The position numbers and the translations under genes were made by a program. From Glycine soja (Eukaryota > Streptophyta > Magnoliopsida > Fabales > Fabaceae), in NCBI RefSeq assembly GCF_004193775.1, contig NC_041011.1, forward strand, positions 45,639,167 to 45,703,166: 64,000 bases of DNA, given 5' to 3'. Positions 24,101-36,110 of the stretch are shown one piece after another. The notes beneath the pieces are model-generated. The model had not been told where the DNA came from. It did not search any database and saw only the letters and a program-made list of their open reading frames with translations. Every line of letters begins with the position of its first letter. Position 1 is the first letter of the stretch.

Positions 24101-27100
24101 TATGGAATTATGCTCATTGTAAGTGGTTATTTCTGAACCTGAACGTTAGAGCATGGAATTGAAACAATGGGATATAGTTGCACTGATTGGAATTTCATTG
24201 TTATGGGAATTTATCAGTTATTTTGGGTATTAATATCAGTGTCTGTTTATGAATCATGGTCAATTCTTTGTACCATGTCACATATAGAAACATAATTGAC
24301 ATACATGTTCACACACACACAGATACCATATTGGTAGAAATTAACGCTCTTTAACTGCTTATGCAGGCTGCTTTGAGTACTTTGCTACTCATTATTTACA
24401 ATTGTTCTGACCAAGTTCTAACTACTAGGGAAAGAAGAGTGGCCAAATCTAGAGAAGCAGCAGCTAGAAGTGCAAGGAAGACTGCAAATGCACGCCAAAG
24501 ATGGCGATTTGCAAAAGATGCCACTAAGAAGGGTGCAATGGGGTTGCAAGCTCAACTATCACGCACCTTCAAGAAGGATGCTGCAAATCTGGAAAAAGTT
24601 AAAATTTTGAATCAAGCAACTTCTGAAGTGGGTGTTGAATTGTTATCACATTCACGACCTACAACTTCAAGCATGGTTGCAACTTCATCTATGGCAACAA
24701 AGGAAAAGGGAAAAGAACCCAGCAGTCTAATGCTGATGATACACGAAATTGAAAATGATCCAGATATAAATGACAACCTTCATACAGAAATAGAAACTAG
24801 AGATACAGGTGTTAGAGAAAATGTGCCAAAGGGAAAACAACCACATACTCATAGCCAAATTTTTAAGTATGCATATTCTCAACTTGAAAAAGAGAAGGCT
24901 CAACAAAAAGAAAACAAGAAGCTTACCTTCTCGGGGGTAATTAAAATGGCTACAAACACTGATAAAAGGAAAAGGCCTTTAATGGAGATTTCTTTCAAGG
25001 ACCTGACTCTTACATTGAAAGCTCAAAACAAACATATATTGAGATATGTTACTGGGAAAATTAAACCTGGCCGCATCACTGCTGTCATGGGTCCATCAGG
25101 GGCTGGCAAGACAACATTTCTTTCAGCTCTAGCCGGAAAAGCATTGGGATGCTTGGTCACTGGTTCAATTCTTATAAATGGAAGGAATGAATCAATCCAC
25201 TCCTTTAAGAAAATTACTGGCTTTGTGCCACAAGATGATGTAGTTCATGGAAATCTGACAGTGGAAGAGAATCTCTGGTTCAGTGCACAGTGCAGGTATT
25301 TTACATCGTTGAACATTTTAATTGCAATATATTCTAAAATGTTATGAGTTTTCTTTTGGCTTTTCCTTGCTTGTTTTCTATTACTTGTACATAAGATATT
25401 GTTTATGGCAGTTTTTGTGCGTTTGTATATGTGCTAATTCAAATGAACTTTTGTCAAAGGCTATCTGCTGACTTGTCAAAACCAGAAAAAGTTCTAGTTG
25501 TTGAAAGAGTTATTGAATTCTTAGGGCTTCAATCTGTGCGCAATGCCTTGGTTGGAACTGTGGAAAAAAGAGGGATCTCTGGAGGCCAAAGGAAACGTGT
25601 AAATGTTGGGTTGGAAATGGTTATGGAACCTTCACTCTTGATCTTGGATGAACCCACATCTGGCTTGGACAGTGCATCATCTCAGCTCCTTCTTAGAGCA
25701 CTAAGACGCGAAGCTCTTGAGGGAGTTAACATTTGCATGGTGGTTCACCAACCCAGGTGAATTTTAATCCCATGTTGCATCATTGAGATATTGCTTACCT
25801 AATAAGTCATTGTTTTTTTCTTTCCAGCTACCATTTACTGAATTAGAATTTTATTTTATTCATAATATGTATCATTTTCACAGGCTTTAAAGCACAAATA
25901 CTTCAAAATTGGTGATGTATCCTTTAAGCGTGTTATATGGCTACCTCTGTATCACAACTAGGGTGTTTTATATTCATAACTTGAATTATATCACTTTTAA
26001 TTGGGATTTGTTAACAGTAAAATTAGTTTCCCTTTAATTTATTCATGATTGTAACTTTCTGCTTCAGCTATGCTTTGTTCAAGATGTTTGATGACCTGAT
26101 ACTTCTGGGAAAAGGTGGTCTTACTGTCTATCATGGATCTGCCAAGAAAGTTGAAGAATACTTTTCAGGCGTGGGGATCAATGTTCCGGAGCGGATTAAT
26201 CCTCCTGATTACTTCATTGACATTTTGGAGGGCATAACAACCCCTGGAGGGGGCTCAGGACTCAGTTATAAAGAGCTTCCGGTAAGATGGATGCTTCATA
26301 ATGGATATCCAATACCTCTTGATATGAGGCAGAATGCAGTTCAATTTGATATGTCCCAGAGTGTAAATTCAGCAAATGAAATAGATTCCAATGGATCTGG
26401 TCATGTCGGAAAAACCTTTGCTGGAGAATTATGGCAAGATATGAGAAACAATGTGGAACTGAAGAGGGAGAAGATAAGACTCAATTTTTTTAAATCCAAG
26501 GATTTATCTAACCGGGAAACTCCTGGTGTTTTCAAGCAATACAAGTACTTTCTTATACGGTAAACCATCTAATGACCTCAATTTTTTGCCAACTTGGAGG
26601 TCTAATTTTTCCTCATTGCATCTTTATGTCCACTTTGAAAGCATGGCACAAACTGGATTTTGTTAATGCTGGAGATTCAATAATTACATTTCTTTTTATG
26701 ACTTAACCATAGTCCAAGGTTCTGTGTGTTATAAGGGAAGTATAAAGAAGGAAAAATACAAATAAAACCTTTTTGTCTGCTCATATGAGGGTCAATTCCC
26801 TTATACTTGCTGCTTCACCAAAGTGGAACTTACCCCTGCTAATTGTGCCACAGAATATTTGCTAAATGTCATCATTACTTTTCTTCTCATGCTCCATTTA
26901 GTGCTGTGTTTCTTCATAGGAGAAAGAGTACCGTATAACTTTTAATAAAGCACATGTCTTCTCAATTTGTCGTTGCATTTTCTTTTGATAGTTGCTGGTA
27001 CTTACTATATGATAATGTTATTCCAGGGTTGGGAAGCAGCGACTACGAGAAGCTAGGATCCAAGCCATTGATTATCTTATTTTGTTACTTGCTGGAGCCT

Positions 27101-29085
27101 GCTTAGGATCACTTTCCAAATCAAGTGACCAAACATTTGGTGCAGCTGGGTACACCCATACGGTGATTGGTGTATGTAAGTCACATAAATATCACTAAAT
27201 AATGTACCAACTACCTAGCATTCATGTGAGCAATGCTTTATTCTTATCTATTGTTGTTAATTTCAGCTCTTCTGTGCAAAATAGCGGCCTTGAGATCATT
27301 TTCTCTGGATAAATTACACTATTGGAGGGAGAGTGATTCTGGCATGAGCAGCTTGGCTTATTTCCTCTCTAAAGACACAATTGATCATTTTAATACACTG
27401 ATCAAGCCTGTGGTGTATCTTTCTATGTTCTATTTCTTCACCAATCCGAGATCAACTTTTGCAGATAATTATGTTGTGCTGCTTTGTCTTGTATACTGTG
27501 TCACTGGCATAGCATATGCATTGTCCATATTTTTTGAACCTGGTGCAGCCCAGCTGGTAAGTATTAGAAGCTGACCATAAAACATTTAGCAGCCCCACAA
27601 TTCAAATTTACTCATCATTATGTTTCTATTTCTCCTCTATTTTGTTTTATTGCAGTGGTCAGTACTTCTGCCAGTTGTTTTGACTCTCATTGCAACACAA
27701 CCAAAAGATAGTAAAGTTTTGAAGAATATAGCTAATTTATGCTACTCTAAGTGGGCTTTACAAGCCTTAGTTGTTGCAAATGCTGAAAGGTAAACTGTTC
27801 AGGATGATTAATATATTAAATTACTAAATAGCTTGAAGAAAAAACTACTTTGATATGTTTGGCTTTATTGGAATTTGATGCTGTTATTAATGCATAATTG
27901 CATATAGTAAGAAAAAGGTTTTTGCTTGCAAAAGGTATTAGGGCTAGATAAATTACTCCTTTCCCTGTAGTTCATGGCAGTCTTCAAATTGGAACTAAGC
28001 ATTTAGAATCCTAAGTTTACACAACCTTTAATCACTAAATTATCAGACTATTTATTTATGATCCTTTTGCAGTTATGGATCTGGCTATTAGTTTTTTTTT
28101 TTTTTGTCTTATTTGAGATCTAAATTGGTCTTGATTAGAATTAAGCTACTTTTTATGATTTTCCTAATCCTAGAAGTTTAAAATTTCGTCACATATCGGA
28201 ACTTCCAATTCAAGTGATGGTAATTGAGGGTTTGGCTATAATACAAGGTTTTCACTCCCTCTTTTGGAGCGTTGATAATTTGGCTATTCAGATTGTATCT
28301 TACCATTTTCCCTTGCGGCCATAGTTTTCAGCCTAAGTAGCCATTTGATAGGGTATTTGGTCAAGAGTTCAATCCTTAACAATTCCATCTAGAAATTTCA
28401 GCATAGAGTAGTAACTAGTGGTTGTGAACTTCAGTATATATGTCCATGTCACATAAGGTTGATAAAGGGCTCTTTTCACTTACAAATGGCAATTTCTCTT
28501 GAAAATTTTGGACCATCATATTCATGCCTTTGATATAAATTTGATTTTTTGTGGGATGAATTTTACTGATCAGAAAATATAATGTAAACGCACATTCCTA
28601 TTCACTTAGTGTAGCACCCCTACTTCCAAATTTCCAATAGAAGGGTACCAGGTAGGAGTAGTTTTACGGCCCAAATTTCAGCAAATAATGAATTGTTGAC
28701 CACATTGAGGGTTGAACATATTGCTATTAAATGATATGAGAAATCAAAGAGAATAATAAGAAGCATGGACTATTGTTTGCATCAAATAAGGTTATGAAGT
28801 ATTTTGAGGTTTTCATACATCTGTAGAAAATGATCAACATTATTGTAAAGCATACAAAAATTTAAAAGTGCAAGAATAAGGAATGATAGATGGGCATTGA
28901 AATGCTGTTAATTTCTTTTATACTGCAGGTATCAGGGAGTGTGGCTCATAACTCGTTGTGGTTCACTTTTGAAAACTGGCTATAATCTTCACGATTGGAG
29001 TTTGTGCATATCTATCCTCATTCTAATGGGTGTAATTTGCCGGGCTATAGCATTTTTCTGTATGGTCACCTTCCGAAAGAAGTAA
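21152..29085 (+). CDS. ABCG28: ABC transporter G family half-transporter, ABCG24/ABCG28 type
   Basis: Membrane half-transporter that would act as a dimer. The Arabidopsis ABCG28 relative works in pollen tubes, but this gene's substrate is unknown. Exons: 21152-21360, 21956-22032, 22620-22892, 23246-23309, 23405-23551, 23887-23921, 24045-24118, 24367-25295, 25460-25756, 26068-26559, 27027-27175, 27267-27556, 27656-27789, 28929-29085. They sum to 3327 nt, 1108 codons plus stop, the normal length of this subgroup. Domain order: signal peptide ([16 protein letters not shown]), a Cys-rich extracellular part, a membrane segment (~284-306), and a basic linker. The nucleotide-binding domain follows: Walker [10 protein letters not shown] near 535, Q-loop FVPQDD, signature ISGGQRKR near 642, Walker [11 protein letters not shown] near 663, and H-loop HQPS. 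A six-segment ABC2 membrane region starts near 866. All catalytic motifs look intact. The signal-peptide ATG at 21152 fits better than the earlier in-frame ATG at 21104. ABCG24 is an equally good name. Confidence 0.94.
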
Positions 29086-30287
29086 AGGCCAAACTTCAGG
29101 CTACCAAATTATACGTCTTACAAATCTGAGTTGTACAAATTGGAGAGGCCAGCATGACCACTTATAGGAATTTCATTAGGATTCTCATGATTTGAAGAAT
29201 GTCTGATAATTTTTTTGGGGCTGATACTGGTTATTGGCCTTTATACATTTTAGATGTGATCAATTAGTCATGTCATTGTTGCATGGCCATATTTAGTGGT
29301 TATTTTCTTTCATTCTAGTAAATTTATTTTTCATTGCTATTAATTTTAGTACTTAATTGACGATTAGAACCAAGAAAGAAGTCTAAAAGTACTGCAGCAA
29401 CAGCATGAGACATCGGAATGATTGTATTATTTTTAATATTTAAATATAGCTTACGTGCCTTATATCAATTAGGTTTGAATGGCGTTTGAGCCATTCGGAT
29501 CCTTTTATATTATCTGATTTTGGCCTCAATTTATGACCATTGTAATTTATGTCTAGTTCTTCACAGTTATTGTTTTGGTCTTCTGAACATTTCTCCTCAA
29601 TATTGAGTTATTTAGATTATTCAAACTCAACTACTAAAATATATTTGTTGATGATAATCAACATTTGAAATATAACTTTTCTTATATGTTTCATGTGTGC
29701 GTCAAGAATATCTCAGTCAACACTTCAAAACATAAAGACCATTACAGCCCCCAACAAAAAAAAAAGGCTTAAATAAGGGGATTAGAACAAAAAAAATAAA
29801 AAGTGCAGATACAATTACTGGAGAAATAAATTTACAATAACAATATTTATAATGTGAAAAACCAAAAAAGCTTTCTGGTGTTTTGAAACTCTAGCGTGTG
29901 AATATTGGAAGCCAGTGTCTCTTTAAGAACTGCCAGTACCAGAATCTGAACATCTCAAGTGCTCCAAAACTTCATCATACAAAATCTGATGAGCCCTGAT
30001 ATCATGCCATGTGTCTATGGTTTCAACTGCCAACTTCAGCAAATTACTAAATTTAACCTAACAATATTAGAAGAAAAGAAGAAATTCTAATTTCAGTATA
30101 ACTATAAACCATATATGATCGGACTCTAAAAATACTATAACTATAATTATAACTTGTTAACCAAAGACTTAAAATCTTAAACAGTAATATAGTAAAGTTT
30201 AAAAGAGCAATCATACTTAAATTAGCACTATCAATGAAATACTTCAAAGAACATATTACCTAATCATTGCTTGAGTAACTGTGTAAA
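29086..30287. other. Spacer between convergent ABCG and GET3B genes
   Basis: It contains the ABCG 3' UTR on the + strand and the GET3B 3' region on the minus strand. Between them lies an exon-like minus-strand reading frame at 29923-30057, listed separately. Otherwise it is AT-rich with no gene. Confidence 0.6.
29923..30057 (-). pseudogene. Orphan terminal-exon-like reading frame, function unknown
   Basis: On the minus strand a TTGTTAG 3' splice site precedes exactly 45 codons that end in TAA. The peptide begins VKFSNLLKLAVETIDTW, continues through DIRAHQILYDEVLEHL and ends SGTGSS. Codon use and the amphipathic, helical composition look coding, unlike the flanks. It sits 230 bp downstream of the GET3B stop, so it is not needed for that protein. 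It could be an alternative 3' exon of GET3B, a transduplicated exon, or the leftover last exon of another gene. I do not recognise the family. Confidence 0.4.
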
Positions 30288-33200
30288 TCATTTCCAAATA
30301 ATGTCACCAAGAAATTTGAGAGCTGGAACACCTCTTATCTCAACATCTACGAGTGGTGCCTGGATCATTGATAAACTGGAGAGTTCTGGATCATTCTGAA
30401 CTATATCAAGAGCACGCATTTGATCCTGAAAAAAGTTTGTTCATGGTATTGCAAGTTTTAGCTCTTTAAATAAAAATGAACATAACGTACAAGACACAAG
30501 AGTTTTTCTTCCCCTTCTCCTTCAAGTTCTTCTTTGGTATGCTCAGCTATCAGTTCTGTTACATATCAATTAAAGAGAAAACAATTAAAGTACCTTTCTT
30601 TTCATAGCACAAAACTTGCAATCAGATGTAGACGGTGGAAGAATCTGGTTGACAATAAGTCTCTTCACAGGAACATTTTCCTTCTTCAAGGAAGCACTCA
30701 ATCTAGATGATTCACTAACTGCCATCACCTGAGGGAGTAACGGCACAATATAAATGATTAAGAAATACGTATTTAAACTACACCAACAACAAAAGCCTTT
30801 TCCCATTAGACGAGGTTAGCTACATTAATCAAATGATGGTATTTTGTTCTGTCAAAAGTTAAACTGATTTAGTGTATCCTTTTCTTTTCTTTTTTAATTA
30901 AAAGTGGTAGTCGATTCTTAAAGTGAAAGTAGATCAGGCAATAAGATTAGCTTCACTTCCATTTACACAGGAAATCACTGAGCAAAAGAGTAGCTATAAA
31001 TGCCCAGCTCAGCAGTACACTTCTTTCTTTCCTTTTTTCTCTCGCTTCTTTACTTCTTGTCAAAAGGAAAAAACCAAACCCCTATAATTTAGTATGGTTT
31101 CCTTTATCACCTTTGTTATTTATAAAATTTTGATTCCCCTCAAAGTCTTATTCTTTTTGTACTTGAAACCCCAGAGCTTTTCTCCAGCACACAAGTCTTC
31201 CACTTCAGAATTTCAATTCTTTAAATAGGAAAAACTTAACCCCCCCCCACCCCCCCCCCAGCATCAGTGGACATGGCAGGTGGGACACAATTTCACTGAA
31301 AGACACACGTTATAATGATAATTAAATTAAATAAACCATTCATGGAATAGAAGGATAGTTCCCTCAAATTGGAGGCAAATGGCATTCCCTATGAAATGAT
31401 CATTTCCTTTCCACACCTGATTGCATTTAAACCTTAAAGCCAAAGTCCTTCTTGGTAGGGTTGGTGACACTAAATTATAAGTCAATTCACCAATATATCG
31501 TTATATGCACCAGTTATAAGTCATACCGTGGGGATTGTAACAATGACAAATTCGGTTGAATCAGTATCACGAAAGAGTTCACGCACTTTTATCATCCTCT
31601 CCCTGAGTTTCTCCAATTTATCAGCCTGCACAATAAATGATATAACAAATGGTGAACATATTAAGATGAAACTAAACGCAACAGTGACTACAGGTATAAA
31701 TCTTACAGCATTCTGTCGGGTTTCTTCTTGCCCAAATACGGATTTAATTGCTGAGGTAGCAGAAGCTATCTTTTGTCTTAGCTGCAGCAGAATAATTGGT
31801 ATCAATGACTATAACTTACAACGATCATTCCAAGCTTGGAACTTGGAAAAAGAATTTGGGATGGGGGGTTGGGAGGAAGAGATAGTCTGTATGTGCTCTT
31901 AAGTCTTATCCTGTCCTGACTGTTCACTTAGTGGAAGGGAGATTAAATATGATTAAGTACATGTGAGACATTGTACGAATAAGCTCTTTGGTAAACTGTC
32001 ACCGAACTTTTGATGAAATCTCATCATGAATCAGGCATTTTTACCCAGTTACAGAAATTCATTATAAATAATAAGTCACAGTTTACACACAATCACCATC
32101 AATATAGGAAAAATAAGAACATCGGAATGAAGTCAACAAATGAAAGATGATGGCGAAATTTATAGGGAAAAAAATATAACAACTTAGATAAGAGTTAGCA
32201 GAAAGTGAATTGGGAAGTCTATAGGGAGAAGAAAGAATGGAACCCAGGAAAAAAAATTGTCCTATGATGTGTGAAGGAACAAAGGTCAAAACAGAGGTAA
32301 CTTTTTGTGGAATATTTTGACCCCCCCCAAAAAAAATCCAAAAAACTATTTCATGGGTAAAAATGGGTTTTAGAAGGCTATAGTGTGTGAAAGTCACTAT
32401 TGCGGCTGCAATGGCCACTCTTGAAAACCATTGTTATTCGAATCCCGTAGACCTCTCTGCTCCATTACTCTGCTTTAGTGCACTAGGGTTTCAACAATTT
32501 ATTCATTCGGCTCCTTGACAGATGTCAAATATAAAGATCAGTTTTTTTTTTGGTGTGTGTGTGTGGGCGGAGCGGGGGTCTTACTATTAAAATTAGCAGT
32601 CTTACCTTCAGTATCTTCCCAATGGATGCATCCAAGAAATCGGGTAAGGACAATAATCGTAATGTGTGACCCTGTTAAGTAACATGCATAAATCCTATGA
32701 AATGCTAAAAAACAAAGGTGATCTGAAATATATAACTATCATCTTTTTGCTCACCGTAGGTGCTGTATCAAATACTATTCGAGTAAACATGCTATATTCC
32801 TGTGATTCGAGAAATTGTATAACCTGACAAGAGGCTTTTAATTGTTAGGAGAGCAAAAAGGGATTATTACTTGAAAAATTAGCAATGAAATAATTAATCA
32901 CAGTACATAAAATGCATGCCTTGGAGATCGCAATAGCTTCATCCAGTCCAGGAGGAGGTGAATCCAGTAATTCTCCCAGTTTTAGTTCTCCCAACTATTG
33001 CAACCAAAACATGTAACAACTCATCTTAGAGAAGCAAGCTTATAACGAAGCAGAACCAATTACCCTAAGCCCTAAATCTTACATAACGAAATTTCATAAA
33101 TTTAAATGGCCAAAAGCCTAAAAGCATGCAATTGAGTGGTAAATTTTTAATTTATTTGAACAGAATATTATATATTAGTTTCAACATGAATTTGTGGAGT

Positions 33201-35069
33201 AGAAAAAAGCTTGGTTGACGTGAACTTCATGAGCATGATGCATTCTTTCAATCGAGCAGTGGAGTTTGTTACATAATCAATCTAACTAAAGTTATCAATG
33301 ATATTATGATTGATTTTGATTTACAATGCTATCAGATCCTAACCCTCTGTGTGTAACAAACTTTTTCTCTTTTCCTTCATGCTTTAGTGCTTAAAGTCCA
33401 ACTTAATAAGTTCTTCTAGGTTAATCTGGCTATCAAAGAGGATGTGTTAGTGCCAATATTGTAGCAGGTTGATAGCATATAGAATTGTAGTTCTGATAGA
33501 AAACTTACTTTAAAGGAAGATATACATAACAAGAAATGATGATAACATCTCAATAAATCTTTACCTGATCTGCAATCATTCCAAGGCCCATGCCATCCAT
33601 GAAGTCTTTGACTCCGGTTCCACCCTTTTTCTGGGCGGCATTTTGAAACTCTTCCCTAAACTTCTCAGGGTTAATCTGTAAATGAAGTAAGGAACTACAA
33701 ACTTAAATAAGTGGAGAGTGGTATTATATTAAATACTACACACACAATCTCAAAAAATACCAATCATGTCATCAAGAAAACCGGATGCTAAATATCAGCC
33801 AATCTATTATACAGAAATGCCAACTTACTTCAAGAGCAAAAAGTGGATAATCAGGTCCTTCCACTGGCACCAATGCACCCCCAGTCAAATCCTAGAGTAC
33901 AATTTGCAAAACTTGTGTTACACAGAGCATAATCCACCATGCAAGCATCATCAGAACTATAAGGCTACACATGTAATTAACCTGAGCAAAAGAATCACTC
34001 AAAGAATGCGCTGGATCGGTGGAAACCACGAGAGTGGGGTGTCCATTATTGGCAAATTTAACAGCAAGCGAAGCAGCACAACTTGTCTTCCCTACTCCCC
34101 CTTTCCCACCAAGCATGTAATACTTCCTCTTAGTCCCAGAAATCATCTCATCAAACCCCGATGCAGCTTCTGTAGTACCAGCAACTGATCTCACTGACAA
34201 TTAAAAAAGGTAATAACCATAAAAAAAAAGTGTTATCAAAAACTCAAAAGACGTCTCAAAACTCAAAAGCACAAATTTCCGCCTATAAAAAAAAAGCACA
34301 AATTGCCTAAGAAAAACTAGCAGCCTAGTACTAAACATGATGCAATCTCAAATTTAAAGAAAAACTATAATTTATATCATCATTCAGACACCAACAGTAC
34401 ACAGTTAGACCCAATTTATGGTGGGCTATAAGCTAGTTATGTAACTGTAAAATGATACTGAACCTAACCCTTTAATTAAAAATAAAGAGAAATGAGAATC
34501 CTGCACAAAAAGATGATCAGAAAAATCACTAAAACATTTATTTTCCCATTCTATATCTTCTCTTTATCAATTTCTATTAACTTGTTATCAGTTGAATGAG
34601 TAGGATGCGTGAGTTAATCTTGACATTGTTTTCGATTCTCACAGATAAAAAAAATCAATATCCACACTCCTTAACTAGACCAACAAAAGGGATAACATAT
34701 CAAGTTAAGGACAGGGCACACCAAAAAACAAAATAACGTTACTGGGTTAGGCTCAACCAATGTAACACGCCAACAGCAGCAAGTGGCAATTCCACCAATA
34801 TGAACACATGAAACAGAACAGATAACTGGAATTACAAAAATCCAAAAAGTATAAATAAAAAAGAAATCTCAAAAACAAAATAGAAAAGTTTGAAAACCTT
34901 GAAAAGACTTAGTGGGGGGTTTAGTGGAAGCAGAAAAGGAGAGAAAGGTAACGGCTTTCGGGAGACGAAGAAGCAGAGGAGGGTTGGGTGCGAAGGAGAG
35001 GACACCCTCCTTGATGGCCATGGAGTTCGTTATGTGAGGAGAAGATGAAAGAACAGAGCGACATGCCAT
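30288..35069 (-). CDS. GET3B: GET3/ArsA-type ATPase, plastid-targeted form
   Basis: Tail-anchored-protein targeting ATPase of the GET3/TRC40 family; plant GET3B is in the chloroplast. Exons from the 5' end: 35069-34898, 34193-33982, 33891-33829, 33675-33565, 32994-32920, 32823-32755, 32671-32606, 31781-31707, 31625-31527, 30728-30594, 30425-30288. They total 1215 nt, 404 codons plus stop. The first ~60 residues ([20 protein letters not shown]...) form a Ser-rich transit peptide. The P-loop [10 protein letters not shown] begins near residue 86. Switch motifs [12 protein letters not shown] and [16 protein letters not shown] follow, then the CxxC pair in SDCKFC and the end [11 protein letters not shown]. 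Intron 5 starts with GC instead of GT (AAG|GCATGC at 32918-32920), fixed by the conserved AIAISK|VIQFLE junction. The transit peptide favours plastid over mitochondrion, but that is an inference. Confidence 0.94.
30770..30860 (-). repeat. RTE-like LINE 3'-terminal fragment in a GET3B intron
   Basis: The + strand reads ACACCAACAACAAAAGCCTT and then CCCATTAGACGAGGTTAG, CTACATTAATCAAATGATGG. This is the reverse complement of the usual 3' end of plant RTE-type LINEs, with its (TTG)n tail. Only the last ~90 bp remain. Confidence 0.55.
31240..31261 (+). repeat. Poly-C tract in GET3B intron
   Basis: Two runs of nine or more C, separated by an A, lie in the intron between the 31527 and 30728 exon borders. 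On the transcribed (minus) strand this is a G run that could form a quadruplex or vary in length. Confidence 0.7.
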
Positions 35070-36110
35070 TTCTCGTACTCACTTTGCCTTTCGTTTTTGT
35101 TTACTCTATATCTCTGTCTCTTACACCGCCGCAAGGTTTTTCTTTTTTCGAATAATTATATTAGATTAATAAACAAAGGGGGAGGGGGTTCTTTGCAAAC
35201 ATTTTGGTTTGGCTTATACATGTTTTTTTCCAGTGATTATTCAAATTTTGATCCTGTATGTTTTTTTCCTTTATTTTTAGTTATGTAAGTTTGTGTTTTT
35301 TTTTATTGTAGTTACTTTGGAATTTTTATTTTTTAATTTTTAATTTTTGTGAGTTATGTTGATCAGACTAAAATTTAAAAAATAATACAAATTTAGAGGG
35401 ATCAAAATTAAAAAATAAAAACTTATAAAAACTAAAATTCAACAAAATAAATTATAAGGATAAAATTAAAAAAATATAAACATATAATAACTAAAAATGA
35501 TTTTTTTACTGAAATCAAAATTTTAAAAGTGTGTACTTTATAATGATTAAAAATATATTTAAATATTTTGGTTTTGGTATAATAATATGCATAAGTATAA
35601 CCATGTAATTTTGATTTGTTTGATTCACATGTGGTAAAAAAAAAAAAATCATTAAAATGAAAAATGCTGAAAAATTCACTTTTTTATTTCAGTTTGTTTC
35701 GATTTCTATTTTTTATTATTAAAGTTGAGTTAAACTACTGCACTTTTAATATATACTTATGTGTTTTTCCTATTATACTTCCATAAAATCTATTTTTCTT
35801 TAATCCAAACTGCATTTTCAGTAAATGTGATTTTCAAATGTTAATGAGAAATTAAATGTTTGATATTATTTGAGTGATGGAGACCTATCAATACTTTTAT
35901 ATCATGTTTGCATACCTTTAAAATCATGGTGATTACTTTAAAATTATGTAAAAAGTGTTTCAAAATAATAGTGTTACTTCGCATTTATTATCAAATTGAA
36001 ATTTGATTTTGTCTCACCTCTCCTTGCCACCTCCAAACATGCTATTAGTAAATGCTTGAAACCAAAGTGATTTTCCCTTATGACCAAGGAGCAATCAAAG
36101 TATATTTATT
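35070..36110. other. Upstream region of GET3B
   Basis: The first ~100 bases on the minus strand should hold the GET3B leader and promoter. The rest is AT-rich spacer with short runs such as AAAATTAAAAAATAAAAACT that look transposon-derived. No gene is seen. Confidence 0.5.

Noticed and set aside
31528..31902. 124-codon + strand frame across GET3B exons
   Set aside because: It lies opposite two well-supported GET3B exons and the intron between them, and has no recognisable domain.
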